Source: a virus
IMG/VR virus record: IMGVR_UViG_3300009104_000051
Span: 1 to 37,866 of that record
Length of the DNA stretch: 37,866 nucleotides
Strand: one strand, 5' to 3'
The position numbers and the translations under genes were made by a program. Shown here one piece after another: positions 36,537 through 37,866 of the stretch. The notes beneath the pieces were generated by a model. The model had not been told where the DNA came from. It was given only the letters and a program-made list of their open reading frames with translations, and made no database searches. Each line of letters opens with the position of its first letter. Position 1 is the first letter of the stretch.

Positions 36537-37866
36537 ATGCTCCAGAATGGAAATAACTATCTAGGTAATCCTAACCTAAAGAAAGCCAATGTATCTGTCG
36601 AGTGGACAGAGGAACAAGTTACAGAATATACAAAGTGCATGGATAACCCTCTGTACTTTATCGAAAACTACATACGAATTGTTTCTCTTGATGAGGGACT
36701 AGTGCCTTTTAAACTATATAATTTTCAAAAAGAAATGGTGGGTACGTTTCACAAAAACCGTTTTACAATCTGCAAACTTCCAAGACAGTCGGGTAAATCC
36801 ACAACAATTATTGCGTATCTTTTGCACTATGTCTTATTCAATGGCAATGTTAATGTTGCGATACTTGCAAACAAAGCAGCGACCGCTAGGGACTTGTTAG
36901 GACGGTTACAACTCGCATATGAACACCTTCCTAAGTGGTTGCAACAGGGAGTGATGTCGTGGAACAAGGGGAGTTTAGAACTGGAGAACGGTTCAAAGAT
37001 ACTTGCATCGTCTACATCTGCAAGTGCAGTTCGTGGTGGCTCATACAATATTATATTCCTAGATGAGTTTGCATACGTTCCATCAAATGTTGCAGAGCAG
37101 TTTTTCAGTTCAGTATATCCTACAATATCATCTGGTAAAACAACAAAGGTTATGATTGTATCTACACCGCATGGTATGAATATGTTTTATAAACTCTGGA
37201 CAGACGCAGAGAACGAAAGAAACACATACGTTCCGATTGAGGTGCATTGGAGTGAAGTGCCAGGCCGTGATGAGGAATGGAAAAAAGAAACGATCAAGAA
37301 TACATCACAGTCACAGTTTAACACAGAGTTCGAGTGTGAGTTTCTTGGTTCGATTGATACACTGATTGCACCCTACAAACTAAAAACACTTGCATACCTT
37401 GACCCAGAAACTTCACACAAAGGATTAGATGTGTATGAGTCACCGCAGAAGGGACGGACATATTTGTTGACAGCTGACGTATCGAGGGGTACATCTAATG
37501 ACTACTCTGCGTTTGTGGTATTTGATGTATCGGAAGTTCCGTATCGAATTGTTGCGAAGTACAGGGATAATGAGATAAAACCTCTTATCTTCCCTAGTAA
37601 GATATACGATGTCGCAAAAGCATACAACCAAGCGTTCGTTCTGGTTGAGGTTAACGATATCGGAGAACAGGTTGCAAACGCATTGCAATACGATATGGAG
37701 TATGACAATCTAATTATGGCCTCCATGCGTGGGCGCGCTGGTCAAGTTCTAGGTGGTGGATTCTCAGGGGGTAAGGCTCAGATGGGTGTACGAACCACAA
37801 AGGCGGTCAAGAAGATAGGGTGTTCTAATCTAAAACAATTAGTCGAGGATAATAAACTAATCGTAC
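36537..37866 (+). CDS. 17: terminase large subunit gp17 (5' part, truncated by the window)
   Basis: The frame is open from ATG 36537 to the window end, 443 codons; T4 gp17 has 610. The ATPase domain shows Walker A LPRQSGKST (residues 81-89), Walker B IIFLDEFAY (172-180) and the coupling motif VSTPHG (208-213). The nuclease domain begins with LTADVSRGTSNDYSAF, whose Asp314 should be the first metal ligand (T4 Asp401), and continues with VLVEVNDIGEQV carrying the next acidic residue. It is the packaging motor and headful nuclease. GAGAG lies upstream of the ATG, which comes 12 bases after the gp16 stop. Confidence 0.95.
   Translation, partial: MLQNGNNYLGNPNLKKANVSVEWTEEQVTEYTKCMDNPLYFIENYIRIVSLDEGLVPFKLYNFQKEMVGTFHKNRFTICKLPRQSGKSTTIIAYLLHYVLFNGNVNVAILANKAATARDLLGRLQLAYEHLPKWLQQGVMSWNKGSLELENGSKILASSTSASAVRGGSYNIIFLDEFAYVPSNVAEQFFSSVYPTISSGKTTKVMIVSTPHGMNMFYKLWTDAENERNTYVPIEVHWSEVPGRDEEWKKETIKNTSQSQFNTEFECEFLGSIDTLIAPYKLKTLAYLDPETSHKGLDVYESPQKGRTYLLTADVSRGTSNDYSAFVVFDVSEVPYRIVAKYRDNEIKPLIFPSKIYDVAKAYNQAFVLVEVNDIGEQVANALQYDMEYDNLIMASMRGRAGQVLGGGFSGGKAQMGVRTTKAVKKIGCSNLKQLVEDNKLIV

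Overview
The window is a 37.9-kb piece of the late (virion) region of a marine T4-like myovirus. The assignment rests on a recognisable series of T4 baseplate, neck and terminase homologues in the order hub (gp5-like), gp25, gp6, a gp7-position giant protein, gp8, a giant DUF4815-type protein, tail fibres, gp13, gp14, gp15, gp16, gp17. It is supported by exact T4-type late promoter motifs (TATAAATA), AT-rich composition, uniform + strand coding with very short gaps, a phage tRNA-Asp and two 2-oxoglutarate/Fe(II) oxygenases. Fibre modules and small accessory proteins resemble those of cyanophages and pelagiphages. I cannot tell from this window whether the host is a cyanobacterium, a SAR11-type bacterium or another marine bacterium.

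Positions 1-3177 hold a compact run of small genes: a 3' end entering from outside the window, tRNA-Asp, five tiny predicted membrane proteins (27-70 residues), several small soluble or coiled-coil proteins, and two paralogous 2OG-Fe(II) oxygenases. Most are joined by overlapping stop/start codons. Positions 3178-7330 begin with a late promoter buried in a hairpin that pairs with the ribosome binding site. They then encode the gp5-like hub, a jelly-roll tail fibre with its small partner, and two proteins I do not recognise. Positions 7326-16178 are the second late unit: gp25, gp6 and a 2151-residue baseplate protein. Positions 16183-26148 are the third: gp8, a 2271-residue DUF4815-type protein, a small coiled-coil protein and a long fibre. 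Positions 26152-33264 are a tail-fibre/adhesin array: two small structural proteins, five C1q-like adhesins, one jelly-roll fibre and four small partner proteins. Positions 33265-37866 carry the neck proteins gp13 and gp14, the tail terminator gp15, the small terminase gp16 and the first 443 codons of the large terminase gp17. No gene-free stretch reaches 300 bases.

The most striking feature is an approximately 18-residue Asp/Ser/Thr-rich repeat (consensus LDGTDSSSTDAGDNILLE). It is scattered through at least seven different virion proteins: one baseplate-region fibre, the gp7-position giant, four adhesins and the neck protein gp14. In gp14 it sits in segments that appear to be inserted into the conserved fold. 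A second repeat (GETIxGxTSGAxAxI) recurs in the gp7-position, gp8 and DUF4815-type proteins. Fibre types also appear to be matched with specific small downstream proteins (jelly-roll with a VPIDxxNxDY protein, C1q with an MVGYYTTPNQL protein). Together these features suggest a virion surface that evolves by dispersing repeat modules and by duplicating fibre-plus-partner cassettes.
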